From contig CAZMOG010000062.1 of the NCBI GenBank assembly GCA_964567845.1, positions 1-12,031 on the forward strand: a DNA stretch of 12,031 nt, read 5' to 3'. Made by a program: the position numbers and the translations under genes. Source of the DNA: RGIG9079 sp964567845 (GTDB lineage: Bacteria; Bacteroidota; Bacteroidia; Bacteroidales; Marinifilaceae). A model generated the notes under the pieces. It was given only the letters and a program-made list of their open reading frames with translations, did not search any database and was not told where the DNA came from. Below, piece by piece: positions 1-6,926 of this stretch (position 1 is its first letter; each line of letters opens with the position of its first letter).

Positions 1-61
1 TGACTATCCCTATAATAAAGAAGCTCACTCCTATAAAATGCCATGCTCTACTTGTATTCAT
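1..61 (-). CDS. Possible N-terminus of a small membrane protein, cut by the window edge
   Basis: Downstream of the 461-aa gene on the same strand, an ATG at 61 opens a frame that stays open to the left edge. It begins MNTSRAWHFIGVSFFIIGIV: a short polar start with one arginine, then a hydrophobic run that looks like a signal anchor or transmembrane helix. The 42-bp gap after the preceding stop codon would suit a co-transcribed gene. Only 20 codons are visible, so neither family nor function can be named, and a chance open frame remains possible. A second in-frame ATG in another frame at 44 is a weaker candidate. Confidence 0.3.
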   Translation of the reverse strand, partial: MNTSRAWHFIGVSFFIIGIV

Positions 62-103
62 AAGGCTCTTGTTTTTTCGGATTTATAACTTTATAAGAGT
101 CGT

Positions 104-1489
104 TTAGAAGCTACGTCCCCATATATAAAAATCTCCTATTCGCATCTGAGTAACAGCCTTAACAACATTACCATCTTTAAACTCTATTCTCGTAATAATT
201 CTAATAAAGTCATCTTTTAAAATATCTTTATTATTTAACATTTCAGGTGTAATTATTGTGTTAGTTCGAGGAGGTCTAATTTCCTTAAATAAATCATTGG
301 AAAAATCATAGTCTTGCCTCCAATCATATGTTGTATTATATAATACTTGATTAAATGGGCAATTCAATTTTATACTATAGAATAAAAATTTACTTTTCAT
401 TTGGCTATGGAAATATGAAAGTATATCTGCCTCTCCGTAATACTTATCTCTGTACGGACCCGATAAGGTATCCCAAACTACATTGTCAAATGACTCATAT
501 ACAAAAATTCGTTTTGAATTTGTCAATATAGCTGCTCTATTTTGAGCAATCCACTTCTTACTAAAACACAATTCATAATAAACAGTGTCATTGTCATAAT
601 TTATTAAATTGAGCGAGTCAACAAGTGATAACACATAATCATTTTCCCATTTTAAGATTTGAGGATTTTTCTTTAATATTTCCCTATAATAAGAGTGCTC
701 ATATATTGAATCTAGTGTCATTCCTATTATTGTTCCACTATTTGTTTTAAATTCATTCATTTTACCTAAAGAAAATGCTTTACCATCAGCTACCAAACGT
801 TCTGTTGTATCATATATATCATCGAAAATGCCATAAAAATCATGAAATGCATACTCTATCATTTTTCTATTAACAATTTTTCCATTATCTATGATTATTT
901 TATAATATATTAAATTAGTTCTAGGTTGATAACTATATAGTAACCTTACCTCAAACTCGTCATACCACTTGCACATTTCTGCAATAAATTCTAAATTGTC
1001 ATTTTTTAATGCATTCTGCATATATTGAGGCAACCAAGAAACTCGATATGTAATTGTATCTTTCTCACGATAAACAAGCGAATCTTGGTATGTGAATATA
1101 TAATGATCAGAACTTTTAGCCACAACATAGTTATTAGATTCCATAAAAAATTCATCACCATGATTAAATAAATGTATAGTATCATTATCACTGTTGAAAA
1201 TATATAATGAATCTATCATCGATAAAAAATCGAATAGTTTTTTCTTCTCTTGTTCCTTTTGTTTAACACGGTATATAGAGTCTGCATAAAATTTTATTTT
1301 ATTTCTCCAAACCATATTACAACTCTTATAATCAAATTCACCATATAATGTTGTATCTTTTATCGCCTTCAATTCCATCAATGAAGTGGCGTTATTTACC
1401 TGTGCGGATAACTTTATTGAAACCGCAATGATAAATATCATAATTGAAAGCCTAATCATTATTCTATTTATATTTATATCCCAGTTCAT
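104..1489 (-). CDS. Exported protein of unknown function; candidate partner of the adjacent RHS toxin fragment
   Basis: I do not recognise the family. Seen: 461 aa with an N-terminal hydrophobic stretch (about residues 12-27) ending in KLSAQ, a typical Bacteroidota signal peptidase I site, so the mature protein probably enters the periplasm or is secreted. No lipobox cysteine follows. The body is rich in Tyr, Asp, Asn and Lys. A stretch around residues 175-235 (a WYDEF motif, then YYKIIIDNGKIV and IYDTTERL) faintly recalls DUF6174-like secreted proteins; that is a weak impression. The start is uncertain: the first ATG at 1489 overlaps the upstream metallopeptidase ORF by 26 bases, while Met11 at 1459 gives a cleaner signal peptide (MIRLS...) and begins just after that gene's stop. 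The tight spacing behind a toxin fragment suggests an immunity or accessory role. However, 461 aa is long for an immunity protein, and export does not obviously fit neutralising a cytosolic toxin. It is much more AT-rich than the housekeeping genes. Confidence 0.75.
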   Translation of the reverse strand: MNWDININRIMIRLSIMIFIIAVSIKLSAQVNNATSLMELKAIKDTTLYGEFDYKSCNMVWRNKIKFYADSIYRVKQKEQEKKKLFDFLSMIDSLYIFNSDNDTIHLFNHGDEFFMESNNYVVAKSSDHYIFTYQDSLVYREKDTITYRVSWLPQYMQNALKNDNLEFIAEMCKWYDEFEVRLLYSYQPRTNLIYYKIIIDNGKIVNRKMIEYAFHDFYGIFDDIYDTTERLVADGKAFSLGKMNEFKTNSGTIIGMTLDSIYEHSYYREILKKNPQILKWENDYVLSLVDSLNLINYDNDTVYYELCFSKKWIAQNRAAILTNSKRIFVYESFDNVVWDTLSGPYRDKYYGEADILSYFHSQMKSKFLFYSIKLNCPFNQVLYNTTYDWRQDYDFSNDLFKEIRPPRTNTIITPEMLNNKDILKDDFIRIITRIEFKDGNVVKAVTQMRIGDFYIWGRSF

Positions 1490-2204
1490 GTTTCTCTAAA
1501 TTTATAATTTGTGTATCAAATACATTACCGGTCATAAAAAACAGAGCCCTTCCTGTGTGTACATCTATCACAAAATCATTGCCGGAAGAAAATCCCTTAG
1601 AATCACGATATCTTATTCGAATATCCGAACCATGCTCAACTCGGATAATATTTTCTACATGCATTGCATATTTCTCAGACTCAGAGACTTTGAGTTTAGA
1701 ATCATCACCTGTATCCCATATTGATTCATACATATTACGCCCATTTACATGATCGTAAAAATGCGCTAGCTCGTGAATTAAGACATAAGATGAAGTTTCC
1801 ATATTATATTCTGTTTCTATATTATTTGTAAGTTGAGCCATATATTCACCACTCATATTTTCTGGGCTATACCAATTGATAGCTCCAAAAAGATTAATTC
1901 TTTTATCATTTATGAATATATCATAATTTTTTAAAGGAATATATTGACTATCATTTTGTTTAAATGTATTATAGTCTATCAATACAATTTGTTCTAAAGT
2001 CGTTAACTTATCAATATATGACCTTCCTTTAGGTTGGCTCATCATTCTTTCAAACGCTTGTGTAAGTGCATCAAAATAAGGAACCGTTCCCTTAACATAT
2101 GGAGTTCTAGTAAAAAAATCTACTAATTGCCACTCATTATCAACAAATGTCCATTCATAAACATTGTTGCTTTGGGTTTCTGAACTAAAGTAATCTGTCA
2201 CCAC
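1464..2204 (-). CDS. Orphan RHS C-terminal toxin tip with M91/NleD-like zinc metallopeptidase domain
   Basis: The 246-aa frame carries the zincin signature HELAH at residues 144-148, within VLIHELAHFYDHVNG. A second conserved-looking block follows at 177-185 (EKYAMHVEN), where a glutamate, E177 or E184, probably supplies the third zinc ligand. This arrangement resembles the M91 family (type III effector NleD) and related toxin domains that close polymorphic RHS proteins. Immediately upstream and in the same frame are P-Y-T-Y-C-A-N-N-P-T-N-L-I-D-P-D-G-E, the conserved end of the Bacteroidales RHS core, so this is the variable toxin tip of a much larger protein whose N-terminal part is missing. 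The frame is open back to a TGA at 2274-2276. It has no ATG before residue 54; the GTG at 2204 is formal only. It may therefore be a silent reserve cassette or a pseudogene. If made, it would cleave a protein target; the substrate is unknown. Confidence 0.65.
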   Translation of the reverse strand: MVTDYFSSETQSNNVYEWTFVDNEWQLVDFFTRTPYVKGTVPYFDALTQAFERMMSQPKGRSYIDKLTTLEQIVLIDYNTFKQNDSQYIPLKNYDIFINDKRINLFGAINWYSPENMSGEYMAQLTNNIETEYNMETSSYVLIHELAHFYDHVNGRNMYESIWDTGDDSKLKVSESEKYAMHVENIIRVEHGSDIRIRYRDSKGFSSGNDFVIDVHTGRALFFMTGNVFDTQIINLEKHELGYKYK

Positions 2205-2210
2205 AATCCT

Positions 2211-2264
2211 CTCCCCATCAGGGTCAATTAGGTTGGTTGGGTTGTTAGCACAATAGGTGTAAGG
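2211..2264 (-). other. Relic of the RHS core/toxin junction motif
   Basis: On the minus strand these bases encode PYTYCANNPTNLIDPDGE, in frame with the metallopeptidase domain. In intact Bacteroidales RHS/wall-associated proteins, motifs of this type (PY-Y-NNP---DPDG) mark the end of the YD-repeat core, just before the strain-variable toxin. Here the similarity stops abruptly at 2264, and an in-frame TGA lies four codons further upstream, at 2274-2276. The conserved motif is a plausible recombination point at which toxin tips are exchanged, so this edge may be the scar of such an event. Confidence 0.7.
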
Positions 2265-2276
2265 GGGTTGTTTTCA

Positions 2277-2339
2277 TATCGCAAGGCATTTGAGAGGTTC
2301 GCTTTGCAATATAATACAATATTTGCGGAAATGCAAGAA
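2277..2339 (-). promoter_or_regulatory. Weak candidate promoter ahead of the orphan toxin cassette
   Basis: The 171-bp gap between the nuclease gene and the toxin cassette is AT-rich. On the minus strand it contains TATATTGC at 2313-2306, an imperfect match to the Bacteroidota -7 element TAnnTTTG, with a TTGC about 19 bp upstream as a possible -33 element. No strong hairpin terminator for the upstream operon is visible here; AATATTAAATATT near 2350 is only a small AT palindrome. If the promoter works, the transcript would enter the toxin frame without a good start codon. Confidence 0.25.
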
Positions 2340-2375
2340 AAAGAGAGAAAATATTAAATATTACAACCAAAAACT

Positions 2376-3395
2376 CTAATAGGCAATAAAGTCGGCATAG
2401 ATAGGAAGGTGGTCACTATAACCGCCTTTGTAGTACATGCCTCGATAGGTTGGGAATGGTTGCCAGCCGAACTGCTTTTTGTTCTCTTCAAGCAGGAAGT
2501 TCTTGTCGCATATCACCATACCCTTTTCAGAAATCTTATAGCCGTTTCTTCCCTGCATAATTGCGGGCGAGGCCACTATATGGTCGATTGTCTGCCACTT
2601 ACCCATATAGCAATAGCTACCCTTACCACTCTTCCCATTGTAGGGGAATGCCAAATCATATAAAGAACCCGGAATATCCGTTCCCCTGTACTCCACAGCA
2701 CGTATAACCGTCATGGGGTTACTTCCTGCCTGGCAATTCAAATCACCGCACAGAATAATATTGGCATCGGAATTAAGGGCATAGAGCGAATCAACCACCC
2801 CACGCACCTCCTTTGCTACAAGTACACGCTTCCACTCACTCTGCTTCTCGCCACCTCGCATCGATGGGAAGTGTGCAACAATCAAATGGAGAGTATCCGT
2901 TTTATCAATAACTCCGCTAACACACAATAAATCTCTGCTCTTTAACTCCATAAATGGGATAAAGAGTGTATCGAATGGTGTAAAACGGTTGTTATTATAC
3001 AATAGTGCAACATCAATTCCGCGTGGATCCTGAGAATTTTGCTGTATGATTGAATAGGAGCCCTCGCCTAACTTTGTTTTGGAAACCAAGTCTTGCAACA
3101 CATAGTTGTTTTCAATTTCTCCAAGGGCAACAAAACAAGGCAATACCCCATTGTCTGAACAAGCGGATATTGCCTTTGCTATATTTCTGAGTTTTGTATT
3201 GTAACGCTCGCGGCTCCAATATTTGGTTCCGCGAGGTGTGAACTCGTCATCTTGCGTCTCTATATCATTGCGTGTATCGAACAGGTTCTCCACATTGTAG
3301 AAGAGCAACCTGAAATCCCCTCTCTCCGCACTCTGCTGAGCCACGCCCGAAAGCCCGACCAGCAACAACACTGTAGAGAAGAGTATTCGCAACAT
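2376..3395 (-). CDS. Secreted endonuclease/exonuclease/phosphatase-family protein
   Basis: This 339-aa protein has a signal peptide (residues 1-20, ending GLSGVAQ) followed by a single DNase I-like fold domain. Motifs appear in the usual order: FYNVENLFD (32-40), LGEIEN with the metal-binding Glu93, RGID (125-128), AHFPS with His175, CGDLN (216-220) with Asp218 and Asn220, TIDHI (269-273), and the closing SDH at 327-329, the catalytic Asp/His pair. All expected catalytic residues are present, so it should be an active Mg-dependent phosphodiesterase or phosphatase in the periplasm or outside the cell. The substrate (nucleic acid, lipid or phospho-sugar) cannot be told from sequence. Its ATG directly follows the rseP stop codon with no intervening base, which suggests translational coupling as the last gene of the operon. 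Confidence 0.9.
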   Translation of the reverse strand: MLRILFSTVLLLVGLSGVAQQSAERGDFRLLFYNVENLFDTRNDIETQDDEFTPRGTKYWSRERYNTKLRNIAKAISACSDNGVLPCFVALGEIENNYVLQDLVSKTKLGEGSYSIIQQNSQDPRGIDVALLYNNNRFTPFDTLFIPFMELKSRDLLCVSGVIDKTDTLHLIVAHFPSMRGGEKQSEWKRVLVAKEVRGVVDSLYALNSDANIILCGDLNCQAGSNPMTVIRAVEYRGTDIPGSLYDLAFPYNGKSGKGSYCYMGKWQTIDHIVASPAIMQGRNGYKISEKGMVICDKNFLLEENKKQFGWQPFPTYRGMYYKGGYSDHLPIYADFIAY

Positions 3396-4790
3396 TTAGG
3401 TAAAGAATTTCAAGAAGTCATTAATGTTTGCCAATAGGAACAATCCCAAAAGGAATGCCATACCTACCCACTGTGCATATTCAAGGAACTTCTCGCTTGG
3501 CTGCTTACGAGTAATAACCTCGTAGAGCAAGAAGACCACATGACCGCCATCCAAAGCCGGAATTGGCAATATGTTCACCACTGCAAGCATTATTGAGATA
3601 AGTGCTGTCAAACTCCAGAAACTCTGCCAATCCCATAGGCCCGGGAAAATATCTCCCATGGTCATAAATCCACCAACCGATTTATAACCACTGTCTGTGC
3701 TAAACAGCAATCCAAGGCTACGAACATAACTTCCCAACTGGGCAAATCCCTTCTCTATTCCGGCAGGAATTGCCTCAAGAAGTGAGTAATATTTTGTACT
3801 TGTCTCAAATGTCTCATTGATTATCGGAGCATTGTAAACACCCATAACCCCCTCGGCAGGCAACTTGAATGCAATATTCAATGTATCGTAGGTCAATGAA
3901 TCAACATTCGAGGTGGTTATCGCAATATCGGTCTTGTTTCTCAATACCGTCAATTTTGTTGCAGCAGAATCGGCTGTACTCTTAATCAATCCCATATACT
4001 CATCGTAGAAGTTGAATGAGTTTCCATTGATTGCACTGATAACATCGCCCTCGCGTACACCGGCATCATAGGCTGCCGAATAATCTGCAAATCCCTGAAT
4101 AAAGACCTTATTGGCCGGCATTCTTGGAGACAAAAGTGCTGCACGAGCATCCTTGCCCGATGCAATCTCCATCAAATCAGATATAAATGATTCCGGAATA
4201 TCGATTGAAACAATCTGACCATCACGCCTTACCTGAATTGATTTTTTCTGGTTTATCAGAATTTCGCTCACAATACCCTCGAATCGCTCAATTGGCTCAT
4301 TATCCAAACCAACCACAATATCGCCTGTCTTCAAACCAAGCTCTGCAAATGGTCCCTCGGCGACAACTCCATACTTCACATTCTCGGCAGGCATATAGCT
4401 CTCACCCCATGCAAAAAGGATTCCTATGTAGATGATAAAGGCAACAATCACATTCATCAATACTCCGCCAACCATTACCAGCAAACGCTGCCATGCCGGC
4501 TTGGAACGAAACTCCCACTCCTGAGCAGGCTGCTTCATTGCCTCGGTATCCATCGACTCATCAATCATACCGGCAATCTTAACATAACCTCCAAGTGGCA
4601 ACCAACCTATTCCATACTCTGTTTCACCTATCTTCTTCTTAAACAATGAAAACCATGGATTAAAGAAAAGGTAAAACTTCTCAACTCTCATCTTAAATAT
4701 TTTGGCAAATACAAAGTGTCCAAACTCGTGACATATTACCAACAAAGACAAACTCAAAACAAATTGAGCAATTTTTACAAGAATCTCCAT
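3396..4790 (-). CDS. rseP: RIP metalloprotease RseP (site-2 protease, M50)
   Basis: This is an inner-membrane zinc protease that cuts substrates inside the bilayer, classically anti-sigma factors after a first periplasmic cut, and also leftover signal peptides. Seen: HEFGH at residues 21-25 in the first transmembrane helix holds two zinc ligands and the catalytic Glu22. A second helix carries GGVLMN (108-113). Two PDZ-like regions follow (about 139-200 and 225-290). LDGGH at 413-417 near the C-terminus supplies the third ligand, Asp414, and further hydrophobic segments close the protein. Its 464 aa are close to the family norm of about 450. It lies 31 bp downstream of dxr, a pairing seen in many bacteria, and is directly abutted by the nuclease gene. 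No sigma-E-type anti-sigma gene is in the window, so the local substrate is unknown. Confidence 0.95.
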   Translation of the reverse strand: MEILVKIAQFVLSLSLLVICHEFGHFVFAKIFKMRVEKFYLFFNPWFSLFKKKIGETEYGIGWLPLGGYVKIAGMIDESMDTEAMKQPAQEWEFRSKPAWQRLLVMVGGVLMNVIVAFIIYIGILFAWGESYMPAENVKYGVVAEGPFAELGLKTGDIVVGLDNEPIERFEGIVSEILINQKKSIQVRRDGQIVSIDIPESFISDLMEIASGKDARAALLSPRMPANKVFIQGFADYSAAYDAGVREGDVISAINGNSFNFYDEYMGLIKSTADSAATKLTVLRNKTDIAITTSNVDSLTYDTLNIAFKLPAEGVMGVYNAPIINETFETSTKYYSLLEAIPAGIEKGFAQLGSYVRSLGLLFSTDSGYKSVGGFMTMGDIFPGLWDWQSFWSLTALISIMLAVVNILPIPALDGGHVVFLLYEVITRKQPSEKFLEYAQWVGMAFLLGLFLLANINDFLKFFT

Positions 4791-4821
4791 CTATCTTCTT
4801 ACTCTTATTTTTAAACTTCTA

Positions 4822-5967
4822 TTACAACATTTCAAGTGCCAATCTTCTGGCCACCTTGTCGGTCTCGGCATAATCCTCCAATGAAGGAGTCTGAATAAAA
4901 TCGCAACGGTTCATTACACTCTCAATCATGTCCGACATACCCAAAAATGAAATCTTATCCTGTAGGAATGCAGCCACAGCAATCTCGTTGGCAGCATTAA
5001 GCGCAGCCGGCACATTTCCCCCCTTACGCATTGCATGGAAAGCCATTCCAAGATTTGCGAAGGTCTCCATATCCGGATTCTCGAAATCAAGATTCGCCAA
5101 CTTGGCAAAGTCCAAACGCTCCAGATTGCTATACACTCTGTCGGGGAATGTCAACGCATACTGAATTGGCAAGCGCATATCGTGAATTCCCAACTGAGCC
5201 TTTACATTTCCATCGGCAAACTGCACCATTGAATGGATAATTGATTGAGGATGTACAACCACCTGAATCTGATCAGGCTCAACCCCAAACAACCACTTTG
5301 CCTCCATTGCCTCGAATCCCTTATTCATAAGCGAGGCAGAATCGATGGTAACCTTCGCTCCCATATTCCATGTAGGGTGCTTCAGTGCATCGGCAGCAGT
5401 TACCTTCTCCAATTCAGAGCGTTTCATTCCTCTGAACGGACCTCCCGATGCTGTCAGCAAAATCTTTTCAATAGGCGAGGCCTCTCCCACCAAACACTGG
5501 AAAATGGCAGAATGCTCGGAATCGACAGGAAGAATTGCAGTTCTGTACTGTTTCTGCAACTTTGTAATCAACTCTCCGGCAACCACAAGAGTCTCTTTAT
5601 TTGAAAGGGCTATTGTTTTACCTGCCTCGATTGCTCTTACGGTAGGCACCAATCCGCTATACCCAACCATTGCCGTTACCACTATATCAACACTATCCAT
5701 GGTAACAACCTGAGCAATTGCATCCTGACCTGCATATACCTTAACATCGGTATTGGCAAGCGCCTCTTTCACCAAACCATATCTCTCCTCATTACCAATA
5801 ACAACGGCATTCGGCGCATACTTAAGCGCCTGCTCTATAAGCTTATCCGAACTGTTATTTGCAACAAGAACCTCAACCTGAAACAGTTCAGGATTTGCAT
5901 CGACCACCTGAAGAGTTTGAGTTCCAATGGAACCTGTTGAACCTAATATCGCTAATCTCTTTTTCAA
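4822..5967 (-). CDS. dxr: 1-deoxy-D-xylulose 5-phosphate reductoisomerase
   Basis: This cytosolic enzyme converts 1-deoxy-D-xylulose 5-phosphate to 2-C-methyl-D-erythritol 4-phosphate with NADPH. It is the committed step of the non-mevalonate isoprenoid pathway, feeding quinones and the undecaprenyl carrier used for wall and polysaccharide synthesis. Seen: the nucleotide-binding GSTGSIG at residues 9-15, SNKETLV (122-128), LPVDSEHSAIFQ with metal ligands Asp149 and Glu151, ASGGPF (173-178), HPTWNMG with His197, and SASLMNKGFE with Asn215, Lys216 and the third metal ligand Glu219. Its 381 aa are normal for the family and no key residue is missing. It starts 7 bp after the M23 peptidase stop codon and is probably driven from the promoter upstream of that gene. 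Confidence 0.97.
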   Translation of the reverse strand: MKKRLAILGSTGSIGTQTLQVVDANPELFQVEVLVANNSSDKLIEQALKYAPNAVVIGNEERYGLVKEALANTDVKVYAGQDAIAQVVTMDSVDIVVTAMVGYSGLVPTVRAIEAGKTIALSNKETLVVAGELITKLQKQYRTAILPVDSEHSAIFQCLVGEASPIEKILLTASGGPFRGMKRSELEKVTAADALKHPTWNMGAKVTIDSASLMNKGFEAMEAKWLFGVEPDQIQVVVHPQSIIHSMVQFADGNVKAQLGIHDMRLPIQYALTFPDRVYSNLERLDFAKLANLDFENPDMETFANLGMAFHAMRKGGNVPAALNAANEIAVAAFLQDKISFLGMSDMIESVMNRCDFIQTPSLEDYAETDKVARRLALEML

Positions 5968-5974
5968 CTCTTAA

Positions 5975-6850
5975 TTATTTAAACTGAATAAAATCCTCGG
6001 GATTCAATGGATTTCCGGCTCTCCATATCTCAAAATGAAGATGAGGACCCGTTGTCTCCTTTCCTGTATCGCCAACATTGGCAATAACCTGACCTGCACG
6101 CACATAATCTCCCTGCTTACACATCAGGTTTGAATTATGCTTATAAACCGTCATCAAGTCATTTGAATGTTGGATTGCCACTACGTGACCGGTATTGATT
6201 GTCCAATCGGCAAATACCACAACACCATCAAGCACAGCCATTACAGGGGCATCCTTTTTAGTAACCACATCTATCCCATAGTGCTTCTCCTTCTCATGGA
6301 ACTGGCTCACCACATAGCCTGTTACAGGGGAATAGAAGTGATAATACTCTTTATTGGCAGGCTTGATTCCCAATCCCAAAGAGAAACGCTCCTCATTCTC
6401 AATCTCGGTACGAAACGCAAGCTCCTCCTCGGTAATTCTCAACATAATCGTATCGAACTTTGCACCACTTGCAATCTCAACCTCCTCCGTTACGGTATCG
6501 GTCGGCTCTTGTCCATACTCACCTCCGCCAATCATGATTTGCAACGAACGTATAAAATTATCCCGCTTGTCAAGTTCCTCTTGAATGGAATCCAAACGTA
6601 AAGATGTAGATAACATCTCGGTTCTGAAATTCTTATCGGGATAACCGGGAATCCACTCTCTAATCGATGTAAAGGCTATCAGATATGAGGTAACCAAAAC
6701 TAAAAGCATGGCCAAAATACCAAGCCCAACAATAATCCTAAGCAACGATACACGGAAATGGAAAATCTCCTCATACATTGTATCGTTGACTACGGTTATT
6801 CTGAACTTAAACCTTAATCTTTTCCAAAGTGATACTTTTTTCTCTGCCAT
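5975..6850 (-). CDS. Membrane-anchored M23 (LytM-type) peptidoglycan peptidase
   Basis: This 291-aa protein has a basic cytoplasmic N-terminus (KKVSLWKRLRFKFR), one transmembrane anchor at about residues 36-60, a short helical and acidic linker (80-160), and a C-terminal M23 domain. The zinc site is intact: His190 and Asp194 in HYGID, His238 in YKHN, and HLH at 270-272. It is therefore expected to be an active endopeptidase that cuts peptidoglycan cross-links from the periplasmic face, rather than an EnvC/NlpD-type activator with a degenerate site. It is the first gene of the operon with dxr, rseP and the nuclease, and a perfect TAnnTTTG promoter element lies 24-31 bp before its ATG. Confidence 0.93.
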   Translation of the reverse strand: MAEKKVSLWKRLRFKFRITVVNDTMYEEIFHFRVSLLRIIVGLGILAMLLVLVTSYLIAFTSIREWIPGYPDKNFRTEMLSTSLRLDSIQEELDKRDNFIRSLQIMIGGGEYGQEPTDTVTEEVEIASGAKFDTIMLRITEEELAFRTEIENEERFSLGLGIKPANKEYYHFYSPVTGYVVSQFHEKEKHYGIDVVTKKDAPVMAVLDGVVVFADWTINTGHVVAIQHSNDLMTVYKHNSNLMCKQGDYVRAGQVIANVGDTGKETTGPHLHFEIWRAGNPLNPEDFIQFK

Positions 6851-6873
6851 ACTACTACCTCTGTAATAACGTG

Positions 6874-6881
6874 CAAAGGTA
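6874..6881 (-). promoter_or_regulatory. -7 promoter element (TACCTTTG) of the M23-dxr-rseP operon
   Basis: The minus strand reads TACCTTTGCACG, a perfect match to the Bacteroidota -7 consensus TAnnTTTG. It ends 23 bp before the M23 start codon, leaving a short leader. A TTTG lies upstream, but only about 12 bp away instead of the usual 19-21, so the -33 element is not convincing. Confidence 0.65.
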
Positions 6882-6926
6882 GGGTTTATTTTTCAAATTA
6901 TTTGCAGTTTTATATTTATTTAACTT

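Noticed and set aside
1006..1191. 61-aa minus-strand frame inside the exported-protein gene
   Set aside because: It is a different frame of an AT-rich coding region. Its Ile/Leu/Met-rich translation is what shifted reading of such sequence gives.
2245..2277. Mini-ORF MKTTPLHLLC before the toxin cassette as a leader peptide
   Set aside because: Its ten codons overlap the RHS motif in another frame and are explained by the relic. There is no sign of attenuation hairpins or a conserved leader.
2340..2375. AATATTAAATATT palindrome as an operon terminator
   Set aside because: The stem is short and purely A/T with no T-tract after it in the right place, so it would be too weak to be called a terminator.
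5245..5713. Plus-strand open frames of about 120 codons opposite dxr
   Set aside because: They lie entirely antisense to a well-conserved dxr with all its catalytic motifs, and the translations show no recognisable domain. They are frame shadows of dxr codon bias.
6167..6601. 144-codon plus-strand frame opposite the M23 peptidase gene
   Set aside because: It is antisense to the M23 coding sequence, with no promoter, no recognisable domain and low-complexity content. It is treated as a shadow.
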